From: Bacteroides sp.
GTDB taxonomy: Bacteria; Bacteroidota; Bacteroidia; Bacteroidales; Bacteroidaceae
Length of the DNA: 5,774 nt
Reading direction: 5' to 3'
NCBI GenBank assembly: GCA_030151845.1
Contig: JASLCM010000201.1
Location: 1-5,774, forward strand
Shown: positions 5,295 to 5,774 of the stretch, piece by piece
How positions within the stretch are numbered: position 1 is the stretch's first letter
Layout: each line of letters starts with the position of its first letter
Notes under the pieces: model-generated
What the model was told of the DNA's origin: nothing
What the model saw: the letters and a program-made list of their open reading frames with translations, nothing else
The model's database searches: none
Position numbers and translations under genes: made by a program

Positions 5295-5774
5295 ATGGCA
5301 ATTAATATAGCAATTTTAGCATCAGGGTCGGGTAGTAATGCTGAAAAAATAATCAAACACCTAAGAAACAAAGAAATAGGAACTGTAAAAGCAGTTATTT
5401 CCAATAAAAAAGATGCATTTGTGCTTCAAAGAGCAGCGAATTTAGGGGTTAAATCCTATGTTTTCAATAAAAAAGAGTGGGAATCGGGTAAAAATATAAT
5501 TCATTTACTTTCAGAGCTCCATATCGATTTTATAGTTTTAGCAGGCTTTCTTCTAAAAGTACCAAAATCACTAATTGATAATTATACCAACAGAATTATA
5601 AATATACACCCAGCTCTTTTACCTAAGTTTGGAGGGAAAGGAATGTATGGAGATTTTGTACACCAAGCTGTATTAACTTCAAAAGAGACAGAGAGTGGAA
5701 TCACTATACACTATGTGAATGAAGAGTATGATCAAGGAAGTATTATTCTCCAAAAAAAATGTCCAGTATACCCC
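5295..5774 (+). CDS. purN: Phosphoribosylglycinamide formyltransferase (GAR transformylase), 3' end cut by window
   Basis: PurN transfers a formyl group from 10-formyltetrahydrofolate to glycinamide ribonucleotide in de novo purine synthesis. The 160 codons present stay open to the right edge, so only the C-terminal part (roughly 30-50 residues, judging from family length) is missing. Visible motifs are the phosphate-binding loop GSGSN (11-15), the hydrophobic segment IVLAGFLLKVP (80-90), and the catalytic INIHPALLPKFGGKGMYG (102-119), with Asn103 and His105 matching E. coli Asn106 and His108. Asp146 in EEYDQG (143-148) matches the catalytic Asp144. The ATG at 5295-5297 gives the expected short lead into the first beta strand (INIAILASG). 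It is divergent from acpP; a dyad lies just upstream. Confidence 0.96.
   Translation, partial: MAINIAILASGSGSNAEKIIKHLRNKEIGTVKAVISNKKDAFVLQRAANLGVKSYVFNKKEWESGKNIIHLLSELHIDFIVLAGFLLKVPKSLIDNYTNRIINIHPALLPKFGGKGMYGDFVHQAVLTSKETESGITIHYVNEEYDQGSIILQKKCPVYP

Noticed and set aside
4988..5305. A 105-codon plus-strand frame across acpP and the spacer into purN
   Set aside because: It is antisense to AcpP and overlaps the purN start out of frame; Ser/Ile/Leu-rich with no known domain.

Overview
This AT-rich window most likely comes from a low-GC member of the Bacteroidota, probably order Bacteroidales. The evidence is the gene order purN / acpP-fabF-rnc / pfkA, the phosphofructokinase subtype, the N-terminal style of the RNase III, a bacterial GH3-family protein, the lack of clear Shine-Dalgarno sequences before most starts, and matches to the Bacteroidota promoter pattern (TTTG, then TAnnTTTG). 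The assignment rests on remembered family features, not on a search.

Layout from left to right: 1-190 is noncoding, with one possible leftward promoter. A GH3-family (adenylate-forming) protein runs leftward (191-1699). A 127-base divergent spacer (1700-1826) separates it from a rightward 6-phosphofructokinase gene (1827-2837). That gene collides tail to tail with a leftward cluster, in transcription order acpP (5145-4909), fabF (4894-3632) and rnc (about 3662 or 3629 to 2796). The pfkA and rnc coding regions overlap by 42 bases at their 3' ends. A 149-base divergent spacer (5146-5294) holds candidate promoters for both directions, and purN starts at 5295 and runs off the right edge.

Functionally this is mostly housekeeping. 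AcpP carries the growing acyl chain and FabF elongates it (type II fatty acid synthesis). RNase III processes structured RNA. PfkA commits hexose phosphate to glycolysis. PurN adds a formyl group in purine synthesis. The GH3-like protein is the only one whose substrate is unknown.

I found no mobile element, tRNA, rRNA, CRISPR array or phage gene, and nothing that amounts to a new multi-gene system. The points worth a second look are the pfkA/rnc antisense overlap, the uncertain rnc start, active-site substitutions in PfkA and RNase III, the crowded acpP/purN control region, and the orphan GH3 enzyme.
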